DNA from: Hyphomicrobiales bacterium
GTDB taxonomy: Bacteria; Pseudomonadota; Alphaproteobacteria; Rhizobiales; CAJQND01
Assembly: GCA_028285595.1 (NCBI GenBank)
Contig: JANQOW010000029.1
Coordinates: 1-64,000, forward strand
DNA: 64,000 nucleotides
Direction: 5' to 3'
The position numbers and the translations under genes were made by a program. Under the pieces are notes generated by a model that had not been told where the DNA came from, did not search any database, and saw only the letters and a list, made by a program, of their open reading frames with translations. Positions 1 to 9,591 of the stretch are shown piece after piece (position 1 is the stretch's first letter; every line of letters starts with the position of its first letter).

Positions 1-541
1 ACGGGTGCACATTGAGCCCGGCATGATCCAAGATCGCCCGGTGCGAGGGGGCATCCATCAGGTGGGCCACGGCCTCCATATCGCGCATCACCACCAGCTC
101 TCCTTTGGCCGGCTCTGCCCGGGTGTGCCACACCATCCGGTGGGTCTCCAGGGTGGTCATGCCCGCCTTCAGGCAAACGCTTAAAGCAGGTGGGTTGGAA
201 GAATAGGTGGTGAAGGTTACGTCCGGTTCTGACAGAGCTGTGCTCATCATCTCAAAGCCCAAGCCACCACCGCGGTGGGATTTCAGAATGTACCATGACG
301 ACAGATTGCAGGTGCGCACGTCGCGGCCATTTATGGTGCGATCGGCATAGACACCCGACAGCACGCCGACGATCTTCCCGCCATCCTCTGCAATGAAAGC
401 ATAGCCTGCATCTTCGGCTGCCCAGCGCCCATCCAGAAAACCCTGCCAGCGCTCAAGGGAGATCTTCGGGTTCATCTCCTCGTGCAGAAAACGGGCAACA
501 TCATCCCTCAACTCGTTCTCCGCCTTGCGCACGGTGACCAT
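1..541 (-). CDS. GNAT family N-acetyltransferase, partial at 3' end
   Basis: The window edge cuts this minus-strand gene; about 180 residues are visible from ATG 541. The fold is suggested by the acetyl-CoA pyrophosphate-binding loop RGGGLG after a beta strand ending SSWYIL, by an earlier segment ending FIAEDGGKIVG, and by a later SNPPALSVCLKAGM segment typical of motif B. The start lies one base after the stop of the upstream deacetylase-like gene, whose last codons supply a strong GAGGAGAG ribosome site, so the two are probably co-transcribed and translationally coupled. The acceptor substrate cannot be told. Family call is fairly secure; function is general only. Confidence 0.75.
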   Translation of the reverse strand, partial: MVTVRKAENELRDDVARFLHEEMNPKISLERWQGFLDGRWAAEDAGYAFIAEDGGKIVGVLSGVYADRTINGRDVRTCNLSSWYILKSHRGGGLGFEMMSTALSEPDVTFTTYSSNPPALSVCLKAGMTTLETHRMVWHTRAEPAKGELVVMRDMEAVAHLMDAPSHRAILDHAGLNVHP

Positions 542-542
542 C

Positions 543-1307
543 TCAACTCTCCTCAAAGAGCTCATCAAAGCGCACCCAGCGGGTGGCGGGATGGGCGTTC
601 AGGACCGTGGTGAGCTCATCCACAAAGCCCCAGATGTGCACGTCATGATCGATATGATGGGTGAGCAGTCCGGTGGGCTCCTCAGGATCTTCAACTGCGG
701 TGCGCCGATCGCGCAAATGGCTCACCACATCGTCCAACGCACGCTCGGTCCCGGTGAACCGTGCCCCGCCCTTCCATTTGATGGGCTCGCAGCGGGCATT
801 CACTTCGAGCAGGCCCGGAGCGGCATACTTTGCCTTACGCGTTGCCACCAGCGTGAGGCCTTTAAATCCGATGCCGGCAAGCTCGGCGGTGACTTCAGGC
901 GCAATCCGCGTCCACGGAGGTGCCATGACGGGGCTGAACTGGGCGCCGAACACAGCGTCAAGCTTGTCCAGGCCAGCGCGCATCTCCGTGAGAACTACAT
1001 CCATAGGCCGATGGGTGCCGAGCTCCCAGGCCCCCTGCCCTTTGGGCGCGTGGTTCATGTGGGCGTAGCCGTGCTGCAGAACGTGCACATGATCGTTGGC
1101 CTGAAACAGATCCACCACCTCTTGGGTGAGCCAGGCGGGGATGGTGGCCATGTGAATGGGGGCGTCGGCTCGCCTGGCGGTCTCCAGAAGGCGGTTCAGA
1201 TTGCGATGCGGCAGGCAGGCGTCGTCATCGCGCCACCATATGGTCGCTTCACGCCCCTCGGCGCTCCACAGATCAAGCTCGGCTTGAAGGTCGTTCCAGG
1301 TGGCCAT
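543..1307 (-). CDS. polysaccharide deacetylase-like protein
   Basis: 254 residues. The N-terminal WWRDDDA motif, a central HGYAHMNH motif and MAPPWTR fit the NodB-type carbohydrate esterase fold: the aspartates and histidines would bind the metal and the APPW segment would line the substrate groove. There is no signal peptide, so it is probably cytoplasmic and may act on a nucleotide- or lipid-linked sugar rather than on the wall. It sits directly upstream of the GNAT gene (one-base gap), suggesting coupled deacetylation and acetylation of a sugar amine; that link is inference. The start ATG 1307 has a GCAGGA site about 10 bases upstream. Confidence 0.65.
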   Translation of the reverse strand: MATWNDLQAELDLWSAEGREATIWWRDDDACLPHRNLNRLLETARRADAPIHMATIPAWLTQEVVDLFQANDHVHVLQHGYAHMNHAPKGQGAWELGTHRPMDVVLTEMRAGLDKLDAVFGAQFSPVMAPPWTRIAPEVTAELAGIGFKGLTLVATRKAKYAAPGLLEVNARCEPIKWKGGARFTGTERALDDVVSHLRDRRTAVEDPEEPTGLLTHHIDHDVHIWGFVDELTTVLNAHPATRWVRFDELFEES

Positions 1308-1392
1308 ATTACCCAGTCCTGCCGGTTGGATTTCTTGCTAGAAGAGTGAACATAGAGCTGAACACACCACGCGTCGTCAAAGGATTGGCCCC

Positions 1393-2211
1393 ATGTCAGT
1401 GCAAAAGCAAGTCCGCCGCATCACTGCACCAGAAATCACCGCAAGAAAAGGGGGCGAGCCGATTGTCTCGCTCACATCTTATCACGCCCACACCGCCTCG
1501 ATCGCCGACAATTACGTGGATTTTCTGCTGGTGGGCGATTCTCTCGGCATGGTGATGCATGGCTTTGAATCGACGGTGCCCGTGCCCCTCGACTTGATGA
1601 TCATGCACGGTAAAGCGGTTGTGCGCGGGGCCAAGCGGGCCCTGGTTGTGGTGGACATGCCGTTTGGCTCCTATGAAGAAAGCCCCCCTGTGGCCTTCCG
1701 CAACGCGGCCAGGATCATGAAAGAAACCGATTGCGGTGCGGTGAAGCTCGAAGGCGGCAAGCACATGGCGGAGACCATCAACTATCTGGCCCTGCGCGGG
1801 ATCCCCGTGATGGCCCATATTGGCCTGACGCCGCAATCGATCAACACCATCGGCGGGTTCAAAACCCAAGGACGCAGCAAAGACCAATGGGGCGCCATTG
1901 AAGAGGATGCCCAGGCGGTGGCGGACGCAGGGGCCTTTGCAATCGTGCTGGAAGCCATGGCTGAGCCTCTGGCGGCCCGCATCACCAAGGCGGTCCCCAT
2001 TCCCACCATCGGCATCGGGGCCTCGGCTGAGTGCGATGGGCAAATTCTGGTGATGGAGGACATGATGGGGCTGTCCCCGCGCGTGCCGAAGTTCGTCAAA
2101 GAGTTCGGCAAGGTGGGCGAGGCGATTGAAGGGGCCATCAAATCCTATGCTGAAGAGGTGCGCGCCCGGTCCTTCCCGGCGGCTGAGAACACCTACAGCG
2201 TGAAAGACTAG
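1393..2211 (+). CDS. panB: 3-methyl-2-oxobutanoate hydroxymethyltransferase (PanB)
   Basis: 272 residues, normal family length. PanB transfers a hydroxymethyl group from 5,10-methylene-tetrahydrofolate to alpha-ketoisovalerate to make ketopantoate, the first committed step of pantothenate and CoA synthesis. Recognisable motifs in order: SLTSYH near residue 26, VGDSLGM near 47 (metal-binding Asp), [10 protein letters not shown] near 88, VKLEGG near 117, [10 protein letters not shown] near 138 and IGIGAS near 206. An AAAGGA site precedes the ATG. panC is not next to it here. The very long open frame on the opposite strand is a shadow of this gene. Confidence 0.97.
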   Translation: MSVQKQVRRITAPEITARKGGEPIVSLTSYHAHTASIADNYVDFLLVGDSLGMVMHGFESTVPVPLDLMIMHGKAVVRGAKRALVVVDMPFGSYEESPPVAFRNAARIMKETDCGAVKLEGGKHMAETINYLALRGIPVMAHIGLTPQSINTIGGFKTQGRSKDQWGAIEEDAQAVADAGAFAIVLEAMAEPLAARITKAVPIPTIGIGASAECDGQILVMEDMMGLSPRVPKFVKEFGKVGEAIEGAIKSYAEEVRARSFPAAENTYSVKD

Positions 2212-2212
2212 C

Positions 2213-2243
2213 TTGACGTTCCAGCAACTGGAAGCGACAAACC
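2213..2243 (+). promoter_or_regulatory. CueR-type operator/promoter for cueR
   Basis: TTGACG at 2213-2218 is followed by the inverted repeat TTCCAG-CAA-CTGGAA at 2219-2233. This is the classic MerR-family copper box lying in an overlong spacer after a -35 hexamer. The -10 element is poor by eye. The position suggests autoregulation of cueR and copper-induced expression of the two genes downstream. Confidence 0.7.
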
Positions 2244-2268
2244 TCTCTCCTAACGGAGGATTGAGGTC

Positions 2269-2652
2269 ATGAACATTGGAGCTGCAGCCGAGGCCAGTGG
2301 CCTGCCGGCCAAAACAATCCGCTATTATGAAGATATCGGGCTGATCACCCCCGACCGCAAAGCGAATGCATATCGCGACTATTCCGACGATCACGTCCAC
2401 AAGCTGCGCTTCATCCAGCGGGCGCGTTCTTTGGGGTTCTCAGTAGAGGATTGCCGTCAGCTCCTATCGCTCTATGAAGACACCGGACGCGCCAGCTCTG
2501 ATGTGAAGCGGCTTGCGCAAGAGCATCTGACCGAGATCGAGCGTAAGATTGCCGAGCTCACCAGTATGCATGATGTGCTCAGCCATCTGGTGAAGGCTTG
2601 CCGCGGCGACAACAGGCCAGATTGCCCCATCATCAACCGGCTCGCGGAATAG
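2269..2652 (+). CDS. cueR: MerR-family Cu(I)-responsive regulator, CueR/HmrR type
   Basis: 127 residues. The N-terminal winged helix (KTIRYYEDIGLI, residues 15-26) is typical of MerR proteins and is followed by a coiled dimerisation helix. The metal loop has C111 and C119 separated by seven residues (CRGDNRPDC), the spacing that binds Cu(I) in CueR. It heads a three-gene run with a cytochrome c'-like protein and a multicopper oxidase, which supports a copper role. A CueR-like inverted repeat lies just upstream. A GGAGG site precedes the ATG. Confidence 0.9.
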   Translation: MNIGAAAEASGLPAKTIRYYEDIGLITPDRKANAYRDYSDDHVHKLRFIQRARSLGFSVEDCRQLLSLYEDTGRASSDVKRLAQEHLTEIERKIAELTSMHDVLSHLVKACRGDNRPDCPIINRLAE

Positions 2653-2665
2653 GGAGAAGTTGCTC

Positions 2666-3130
2666 ATGACCATGACAGCCGTAAGACTGCCCCTCATCGC
2701 CGTCTGCTTTGCGCTTTTGGGCTCAGGCGCCCTTTTGGCCCATAGCGGGGCCACCGGCATCGTTAAAGAGCGCATGGACGCCATGAAGGCCATCGGCAAA
2801 GCCATGAAATCGCTGGATGGGATGGCCAAGGGCAAAATCGCCTATGACGGGGCAACCGTGAAGGCTGCCTCAGAGACGATCCAACAACACGCAGATGCGG
2901 TTGACCGCCTGTTCCCGGACACCAAACACAGCCGCACAAGCCATGTGACCGAGGCCGCCCCAGCCATCTGGGCGGACAAGCCCGCCTTTCTGGCTTTGGC
3001 CCAAAAGATGGCGGACGCAGCCGCGAGACTGGAAACCGTGTCGACGCACACTCAATTGCCGGAGCATCTGAAAGCGTTGGGCGCCACCTGCAAACAATGC
3101 CATGAGAAGTTCAGGACCAAGAAGAACTAG
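2666..3130 (+). CDS. cytochrome c'-type (class II) haem protein
   Basis: 154 residues from ATG 2666, chosen over the upstream TTG because GGGAG at 2652-2656 is spaced for the ATG. A signal peptide (roughly residues 5-25, ending near LLAHSG) targets it to the periplasm. The rest is predicted helical, and the single CKQCH haem-binding motif lies about 12 residues from the C-terminus, the hallmark of class II cytochromes c. It lies between cueR and the multicopper oxidase with almost no gap, so it may be the electron partner of the oxidase or an additional sink for copper stress. That coupling is inferred from position. Confidence 0.85.
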   Translation: MTMTAVRLPLIAVCFALLGSGALLAHSGATGIVKERMDAMKAIGKAMKSLDGMAKGKIAYDGATVKAASETIQQHADAVDRLFPDTKHSRTSHVTEAAPAIWADKPAFLALAQKMADAAARLETVSTHTQLPEHLKALGATCKQCHEKFRTKKN

Positions 3131-3134
3131 ATCC

Positions 3135-4532
3135 ATGCCCTACCTCACCCGCCGCCAATTCACATCCGGACTGGCCGCGACGCCTTTGGCGTTTGCAGGC
3201 TCAGCGGCCGGCTTCGCGGACGATGGTTTTATTGCACTGAAGGCCAGCCCGGCCAAAGCGCAGCTCCTTGCCCAAGGCGAGAAGGCCACCGACGTCTGGG
3301 CCTATGGGCGAACCGTGCCCGGGCCTTTGTTGCGGGTGCGCCAGGGGGAACGCCTCAAGGTCCGCTTCATCAACGCGTTGCCAATGGCCTCCACGATCCA
3401 TTGGCACGGTATCCGGATCGACAACGCCATGGACGGCGTGGCCGGCCTCACACAAGATCCGGTGCCGCCGGGGGGCCGGTTCGACTATGCGTTTACCGCA
3501 CCGGATGCCGGCACCTATTGGTATCACCCCCATTTCCGCACGTCCGAGCAACTCGCGCGTGGGCTCTACGGCTTGCTGATCGTTGAAGAGCCGACGCCTC
3601 CAGGCTTCGATGCGGATCTGCCGCTGGCCATCGACGACTGGCGGCTCACCGAAGACGGAGCCATCCACGAGGCCTCGCTCGGGGCGATGATGGACAAAAG
3701 CCATGCCGGACGCCTTGGCAACTGGGTGACGGTCAACGGCATCTCCGGCCCCGCGCTGACGCTTCCGACCAATGGCTGGGTGCGCTTGCGGTTGGTGAAC
3801 ACCTCCAATGCCCGGGTGCTGCGCCTGAAGATCGGAACGCTGGGAGGCCGCGTCATCGCTTTGGACGGCCAGCCCGTGACCGGGACGCAAGAAGATGCCA
3901 AAATCCTCACGCTGGCCCCAGCTCAGCGGGCAGACATCGCCCTGCGCGTGCCTGGCGAACCGGACACCAAGATGGAATTGCTTGCTATGGCCGGGGACCG
4001 GGAGATTTCAATCGCGACCCTTGCGACGCGCGGACCGGCCGTCCAGGCCCACCCGATGCCTCAACTGCCGCCCAACCCGCTGCCCGTGCTCTCAGGCCTC
4101 CAGGACGCGCGCCAGGTTGAGCTGCGCATGGCGGGCGGCGCGCGGGGCACCATGCGCGAGGCAACGCACAAGGGCCAGGTGCTGACCATCCGCGAGTTGG
4201 TGCGGGCAGGCCAGGCTTGGTCGTTCAACGGCATTTCCGGGCGCACGGAAGATCCGCTGTTTCGCGTAGGCCGGGGCCAGACGGTTGTGGTCAACATGAT
4301 CAATGACACAGCCTGGCCCCATGCCATGCACTTCCACGGCCACCACGTCCAAGTGATCGAGCGCAACGGTAAGAAGGTCCAGAACGCCCCTTGGCGCGAT
4401 ACCGAACTCATGGAACGCGGAGAAGTGGTGAAGGTGGCGTTCCCGGCAGAGAATGTTGGCAAATGGATGATCCATTGCCATATGCTTGAGCATCAGGCTG
4501 CTGGAATGGCCACGTGGTTTGCCGTCGCCTAA
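3135..4532 (+). CDS. multicopper oxidase, Tat-exported, CueO-like
   Basis: 465 residues from ATG 3135, where the N-terminus TRRQFTSG is a twin-arginine export signal; an in-frame ATG 33 bases upstream overlaps the previous gene and is less likely. Copper ligand motifs are complete: HWHG (89-92), WYHPH (129-133), HAMHFHGH near 406-413 and HCHMLEHQAAGM (447-458), giving the type 1 and trinuclear sites. Such enzymes oxidise Cu(I) to Cu(II) or phenols in the periplasm with O2. Operon context with cueR points to copper detoxification. There is no long methionine-rich insert as in E. coli CueO. Confidence 0.92.
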   Translation: MPYLTRRQFTSGLAATPLAFAGSAAGFADDGFIALKASPAKAQLLAQGEKATDVWAYGRTVPGPLLRVRQGERLKVRFINALPMASTIHWHGIRIDNAMDGVAGLTQDPVPPGGRFDYAFTAPDAGTYWYHPHFRTSEQLARGLYGLLIVEEPTPPGFDADLPLAIDDWRLTEDGAIHEASLGAMMDKSHAGRLGNWVTVNGISGPALTLPTNGWVRLRLVNTSNARVLRLKIGTLGGRVIALDGQPVTGTQEDAKILTLAPAQRADIALRVPGEPDTKMELLAMAGDREISIATLATRGPAVQAHPMPQLPPNPLPVLSGLQDARQVELRMAGGARGTMREATHKGQVLTIRELVRAGQAWSFNGISGRTEDPLFRVGRGQTVVVNMINDTAWPHAMHFHGHHVQVIERNGKKVQNAPWRDTELMERGEVVKVAFPAENVGKWMIHCHMLEHQAAGMATWFAVA

Positions 4533-4583
4533 CCGGCTGCCCGCGCATTTTGTTGCGGACACGCACAGGAGAGGGGTTGAACC

Positions 4584-5978
4584 ATGAGCTCTTACGCGGA
4601 GACTGCAGGCGGTTCTGTTGCAACAGAAGCCACCGGGCGCACTGAGGCCATCGAAACCAACCGGTTCGCTGCAAAGGCGCTGGAAGATCACAAGCGGGAG
4701 GGCTTGTATCTCGCGGTGCGGGCGCGTTGGGTTGCCCTGGCGGTGATCGGCGTGATGTTGCCGTTTCTCAATCCAAATCCGGAAGTGATCTATTACCAGG
4801 TGTTGCTGGTCGCCTTTGCCTTGAACGGATGGGCGCAGCTCAAGGTCTGGAGAGTGGGACAATCACGCGCTGAGCTCTTCTTGATGTTCATCGATCTTGC
4901 CCTGATGACACTCATTATCGTTGCCCCCAACCCCTTCAGCGCCGTCGACTGGTCGGCCACCATGCAGTACCGTTTTGGCAACTTCATCTATTTCTTCGTC
5001 TTCCTGGCCGGCGCGACGCTTTCATACTCCTGGCGTACCGTTGTGGCCATGGGCACTTGGACGAGCGGGCTCTGGGCGGCTGGCGCGGTTTGGGTCTATC
5101 TGCAGCCCCTTGAGCAGGGCGCTCTGTCGGACGCCATAAAAGCCGCAACGGGCGAAGACACCCGCCTGTTTGAGTTGCTTGACCCTCACGCCATCATGTT
5201 TGACCTGCGCATACAGGAGATTGTGGTCTTTCTCATCGTCGCCGCCACTCTGGCGCTTGGGGTGCGCCGCGCCAATGAGCTTGTTGCCAAACAGGCCGCG
5301 GCTGAACGGGCGCGCACAAACCTTTCGCGATACTTCTCACCCAATGTGGTGGCGGAGCTTTCCCAGAACGATGATCCGTTCAACCGTGTCCGAACCCAGG
5401 ATGTTGCTGTCTTGTTTGTGGATATTGTGGGCTTCTCCGGCTTTGCAGAGAATAGGAGCCCGGAACAGACCATTGCCACCTTGCGTGAGTTCCACGCACG
5501 CATGGAAAACGCAGTCTTCGCGCACAATGGAACCCTGGACAAGTACCTGGGCGACGGGCTCATGGCCACATTCGGCACGCCCTTCACCGGCGACCGGGAC
5601 GCCAGCAACGCCTTGTCCTGCGCCAAGGCGATGGTTGAGTTGGTCGATCAATGGAACGAGCAGCGTGCTTCTCAGGGCGAAGAGCCCATCCGGGCAAGCT
5701 TCGGCATCCATTACGGCCCGGCCACGTTGGGTGATATTGGCGCAAACAGGCTGGAATTTGCCGTGTTGGGCAACACGGTGAACGTGGCCAGCCGCCTTGA
5801 AAACCTTACCCGCGCCCTGGGCTGTAAACTGCTGGTGAGCGAAGATGCTTTAAAGCGCGCCGGCCAGGAAACGGCGACCGCGCTCTCAAAGCTTGGCGAC
5901 TTTCGCAAACAGAGCGCACAGAAAATCAGAGGGCTTGAGAAGCCCATTACCGTGTGGGCCTACGGAACCGCACGATAA
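4584..5978 (+). CDS. membrane-bound class III adenylate/guanylate cyclase
   Basis: 464 residues. Residues about 42-235 hold five or six hydrophobic segments forming a membrane sensor with no named domain I can assign. A short helix then leads to a class III catalytic domain (about 272-440). Metal aspartates are D280 (FVDIVGFS) and D324 (KYLGDGLMA). K320 and the NTVNVASRLE motif, with its transition-state Asn and Arg, are present, so it should be active; the lysine favours ATP. AGGAGAGG precedes the ATG. No cAMP-binding regulator is next door. Confidence 0.9.
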   Translation: MSSYAETAGGSVATEATGRTEAIETNRFAAKALEDHKREGLYLAVRARWVALAVIGVMLPFLNPNPEVIYYQVLLVAFALNGWAQLKVWRVGQSRAELFLMFIDLALMTLIIVAPNPFSAVDWSATMQYRFGNFIYFFVFLAGATLSYSWRTVVAMGTWTSGLWAAGAVWVYLQPLEQGALSDAIKAATGEDTRLFELLDPHAIMFDLRIQEIVVFLIVAATLALGVRRANELVAKQAAAERARTNLSRYFSPNVVAELSQNDDPFNRVRTQDVAVLFVDIVGFSGFAENRSPEQTIATLREFHARMENAVFAHNGTLDKYLGDGLMATFGTPFTGDRDASNALSCAKAMVELVDQWNEQRASQGEEPIRASFGIHYGPATLGDIGANRLEFAVLGNTVNVASRLENLTRALGCKLLVSEDALKRAGQETATALSKLGDFRKQSAQKIRGLEKPITVWAYGTAR

Positions 5979-6089
5979 ACCACGAAGATTTGCCTTGCTA
6001 TTGCCATGGCGATATTTTACGCCGCCCACAAGATGGTGGTATCAGGTGGGCGGTACTGGGCAACTTTAGCCAGGTTTGGGAGCTGATTG

Positions 6090-6812
6090 GTGAGCGAAGA
6101 GACAATTTTTCGCGAGGTGGACGAAGAAGTCCGCGCGGAGCAGGTTAAGAACCTCTGGAAGAAGTATGGTGCCTATATCGCGGGCGGTGCCATTGGCGTG
6201 GTGCTTGCCGTTGCCGGTATTCAGGGGTGGCGATACTACGAAGTGCAGCAGGCTCAATCCGCAGGTGAGAAATATCTGACCGCCACGGGTCTTCTGTCGA
6301 GCGGGAAGAAGGACGAAGCCGACAAGATCTTTGCCGAAATCGCCAGCTCAGGCCCGGCCGGCTTTTCCGCGCTGGCAAAGTTCCGCATGGCCGCCGAGCT
6401 GGCCAAAGCGGGCTCTCCGGCCGAGGCCCTCAAAGCCTTTGACGAAATCTCCAATGCCGGCGGTGTGGACGAGGCGCTGAAGAACCTGGCCCGGATCCGC
6501 GCAGCGCTCCTGGCGGTGGATACCGAAGCTCTGGATGCGATTGAAAAGCGCTTGGCGCCGCTCAATTCCGCTGAGGGGGCCTGGCGCCATTCGGCGCGCG
6601 AGATTATCGCCATTTCGGCCTACAAGAACGGCGATATCACCAAGGCTGACCGGCTTTATAACGAGTTGGCGGCAGACACCGCCACACCCGCCGGCCTCAG
6701 GCAGCGTGCGCAACTCATGATCGGCGTCATCGCACCGATGCTTCCGAGCAGCGCCGGCGGCGCAGCAGAGCCTGCCAAATCCGGCGATACGTCCTCTGGC
6801 TCATCGCAATAA
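6090..6812 (+). CDS. YfgM-like tetratricopeptide membrane protein
   Basis: About 240 residues. A basic/acidic cytoplasmic head (FREVDEEVRAEQ), one membrane segment near residues 28-48 (IAGGAIGVVLAVAGIQGW) and a periplasmic helical domain with TPR-like repeats rich in Ala match YfgM, an ancillary SecYEG/periplasmic chaperone partner. It lies immediately before bamB and der, as yfgM, bamB (yfgL) and der do in many proteobacteria. The start is GTG 6090, with GGGAG seven bases upstream; TTG 6087 is the alternative. Confidence 0.8.
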   Translation: MSEETIFREVDEEVRAEQVKNLWKKYGAYIAGGAIGVVLAVAGIQGWRYYEVQQAQSAGEKYLTATGLLSSGKKDEADKIFAEIASSGPAGFSALAKFRMAAELAKAGSPAEALKAFDEISNAGGVDEALKNLARIRAALLAVDTEALDAIEKRLAPLNSAEGAWRHSAREIIAISAYKNGDITKADRLYNELAADTATPAGLRQRAQLMIGVIAPMLPSSAGGAAEPAKSGDTSSGSSQ

Positions 6813-6820
6813 GAGTTCTC

Positions 6821-8176
6821 ATGCATTCGCCCTGCCCCATTACCCCAACGCGCCTGCGCCTGTCAGCGCTGAAGAGGGCCGCTGCCGCTGCGGGTATCGC
6901 TCTGGCACTGGCAGGGTGTTCGGGCTCGGGCCTGGGTCTGGGCGGATTGCTTGGCGAAGAACAAAAGCCCTTGGCAGGCACGCGTGAAGCCATCAACACA
7001 GCCGGTGGCGTGCTGGCACCGGACCCGGAGCTGCTCACCCAGCCGAACCCAATCCCTGCGGCACGGCAGAATGCGAGCTGGCCGCAATCCGGCGGCAATG
7101 CTTCGCATGCGCTTGGCAATCTCAGCGCATCCCGTCAGCCCAAATTGGCCTGGTCGGTCAACGCAGGGGTCGGCTCCAGCGATGACGGCCGTTTGACGGC
7201 ACAGCCAATTGTGGCAAATGGCCGGGTTTATGTGCTCGATGCCGCCTCCAGATTGACGGCCTTCTCCGCCTCCGGCGGCCAGAAGGCGTGGTCGGTCTCG
7301 CTGAAGCCCAAAGACGAGGAAGCCGATAGCGGCGTCGGCGGCGGCATGGCGTACGAGGGAGGTCGGCTTTACGTCACCACCACTTTTGGTGAATTGGCGT
7401 CCTTGGATGCCGCGCGCGGCAGCATCTTTTGGCGCAAGCGCCTGGAAGTGCCTGTGCGGGCGGCGCCCACGGTCAGCGGTGGCAAGATCTTTGTGGCCGG
7501 CGTCAACAATGAGGTTCAAGCCCTCTCCACCTCCGATGGCAGCAGCTTTTGGAAGTATCAAGGTGTGGGGGAACAAGCAGCCCGTGCGGCCTCCACCAGC
7601 GCGGCCGTGTCCGGCAATACCGTGGTGGTTCCACTCACCACCGGCGAGATCCTGGCCTTCGATATCAATTCAGGCCTCTCCAACTGGGGCGATGCGCTGA
7701 GTGGCTCCAGCCGTTTTAGCGGCGCTTCCGTTCTCACCGATATTGCCGGCCGCCCAGTGATCCATGACGGCCGGGTTTATGCCATTGCCCATGCCGGCTC
7801 CATGGGTGCCTTTGATTTGCGCTCCGGTGAAATCTTTTGGAACCTTGCGGTTTCCGGTACCGAAACGCCTTGGCTTGCGGGGGATTACCTCTACACAATC
7901 GTGAACAAAACCGTGTTGGCCGCCATTTCCAAGACGAAGGGGCGCGCCAGGTGGAGCTACCGCATGTCGGAGCGGGGCTCCTGGGCGGGGCCTGTGATGG
8001 TCAACGGGCAGTTGGTTGCCGCCTCCAGCGAAGGCAGCATGATCTTTGTCTCAGCGGAGACCGGTCGGCCGGCCAACAACATAACCATTGGCGAGCCCAC
8101 CTTCATCTCTCCGCTGGTTGCCGGAAACACGATCTATGTTCTAACCGATGAGGCCACCCTGAAGGCCTACCGTTAG
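6821..8176 (+). CDS. bamB: outer membrane protein assembly factor BamB
   Basis: 451 residues. The N-terminal signal ends in a lipobox (LALAGC), so the protein is an outer-membrane-anchored lipoprotein. The rest is a PQQ-like beta-propeller with repeated blades of the type GRVYVLDAASRLTAFSASGGQKAW, followed by similar repeats every 40 or so residues. BamB supports BamA in inserting beta-barrel proteins. It starts nine bases after the YfgM-like gene and is followed by der, so the three form one transcription unit. Confidence 0.93.
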   Translation: MHSPCPITPTRLRLSALKRAAAAAGIALALAGCSGSGLGLGGLLGEEQKPLAGTREAINTAGGVLAPDPELLTQPNPIPAARQNASWPQSGGNASHALGNLSASRQPKLAWSVNAGVGSSDDGRLTAQPIVANGRVYVLDAASRLTAFSASGGQKAWSVSLKPKDEEADSGVGGGMAYEGGRLYVTTTFGELASLDAARGSIFWRKRLEVPVRAAPTVSGGKIFVAGVNNEVQALSTSDGSSFWKYQGVGEQAARAASTSAAVSGNTVVVPLTTGEILAFDINSGLSNWGDALSGSSRFSGASVLTDIAGRPVIHDGRVYAIAHAGSMGAFDLRSGEIFWNLAVSGTETPWLAGDYLYTIVNKTVLAAISKTKGRARWSYRMSERGSWAGPVMVNGQLVAASSEGSMIFVSAETGRPANNITIGEPTFISPLVAGNTIYVLTDEATLKAYR

Positions 8177-8211
8177 ACCCGTTGTTGAATGTCAAAAGGT
8201 TTTGAAGTCCC

Positions 8212-9576
8212 ATGAGCCTGCGCGTGGCTATTGCCGGGCGGCCGAATGTCGGCAAGTCCACCTTGTTCAACCGCCTTGCCGGGCGGAAGCTGGCGCTTGT
8301 GCACGATGAACCGGGAGTGACGCGCGACAGGCGCGAAGCCGATGCCAAGCTTGGCGAGCTGCGCTTCACAATCATCGATACCGCCGGCCTGGAAGACAGC
8401 CCGGAAGGCTCCTTACAATCGCGCATGCAAGAGCAAACCGAAATCGCTCTGGCTGCCGCGGACGTGATTTTGTTTCTGGTGGACGCGCGCGCCGGTATCA
8501 CACCCATGGATCAGCAGTTTGCCGAGCTGGTGCGCCGACAGCACAAGCCGGTGCTGGTTCTGGCCAACAAGGCGGAGAGCCAGGTCGGCCAGGACGGCAC
8601 GCTGGAGGCTTATGCGCTGGGTCTTGGAGACCCGGTGGCGCTGTCTGCAGAACATGGCGATGGGATGTCGGACCTTTACGGCTTCCTGCGCCCGCATGTG
8701 GAGCGGTATGAGGCCGATGCCGGCGAGAAGGCTGCTGAAACCGAAACGCTTGGGCCCGACCGGCCCTTACGCCTTGCTGTGATCGGCCGGCCAAATGCGG
8801 GCAAGTCGACGCTGATCAATCAGCTTGTGGGCGATGAGCGGCTGCTCACCGGACCGGAGGCGGGCATCACGCGCGATTCCATCTCTGTGGACTGGTCTTA
8901 TCAAGGCCAGCCGATCAAGCTGTTTGACACCGCCGGCATTCGCAAAAAGGCCAGGGTGAAGGAGAAGCTGGAAAAGCTCTCCGTGGCCGACGGGCTGCGC
9001 GCCATCCGCTTTGCCGAAGTGGTGGTGCTGTTGATTGATGCGGAGATCCCGTTTGAGAAACAGGATCTGCAATTGGCCGATCTGGTGGCGCAGGAAGGCC
9101 GGGCCATTGTGATTGCCGTGAACAAATGGGATCTGGTGGAGGAAAAGCGCGAGGCGCTGAAGTCTCTTCAGGAAATGACCGAGCGCCTGTTGCCGCAAAT
9201 TCGCGGGGTTCCGCTGATCACCCTGTCGGCAAAAACCGGGCGCGGGGTGCAAAAGCTGCTGCCGGCGGTGCTGAAGGTCTACGAAGCCTGGAACCGGCGC
9301 GTGTCCACAGGCCAGCTCAACCGTTGGCTGGAGGAGATGCTGCAGCGCCATCCGCCACCTGCCCCGCGCGGGCGACGGCTCAAACTGCGCTACGTGACGC
9401 AAGCCAAGGCGCGCCCGCCGTCCTTCGTGGGGTTTTGCCAGCGGGCCGATGACATGCCGGCTTCCTATGTGCGCTATCTTGTGAACGGCCTGCGTGAGGA
9501 CTTCGACATCTGGGGAACGCCTGTTAGGTTCTCTCTGCGAAAGGGCAAGAACCCTTATGTAGACAAGGACCGCTAA
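8212..9576 (+). CDS. der: ribosome assembly GTPase Der (EngA)
   Basis: 454 residues with two tandem G domains: GRPNVGKST near residue 8 and GRPNAGKST near 189. The matching DTAG (near 46 and 240), NKAE and NKWD motifs are present, and a C-terminal KH-like domain follows. Der is an essential GTPase in 50S subunit maturation. The tandem arrangement is unique to this family, so the call is secure. Only 35 bases separate it from bamB, and the next gene starts 15 bases after its stop. Confidence 0.98.
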   Translation: MSLRVAIAGRPNVGKSTLFNRLAGRKLALVHDEPGVTRDRREADAKLGELRFTIIDTAGLEDSPEGSLQSRMQEQTEIALAAADVILFLVDARAGITPMDQQFAELVRRQHKPVLVLANKAESQVGQDGTLEAYALGLGDPVALSAEHGDGMSDLYGFLRPHVERYEADAGEKAAETETLGPDRPLRLAVIGRPNAGKSTLINQLVGDERLLTGPEAGITRDSISVDWSYQGQPIKLFDTAGIRKKARVKEKLEKLSVADGLRAIRFAEVVVLLIDAEIPFEKQDLQLADLVAQEGRAIVIAVNKWDLVEEKREALKSLQEMTERLLPQIRGVPLITLSAKTGRGVQKLLPAVLKVYEAWNRRVSTGQLNRWLEEMLQRHPPPAPRGRRLKLRYVTQAKARPPSFVGFCQRADDMPASYVRYLVNGLREDFDIWGTPVRFSLRKGKNPYVDKDR

Positions 9577-9591
9577 CAGCCGGAGGCGCCG

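Noticed and set aside
1396..2400. Long minus-strand frame of 334 codons opposite panB
   Set aside because: Composition is rich in His, Arg and Gly as expected for an antisense shadow; panB on the plus strand is certain.
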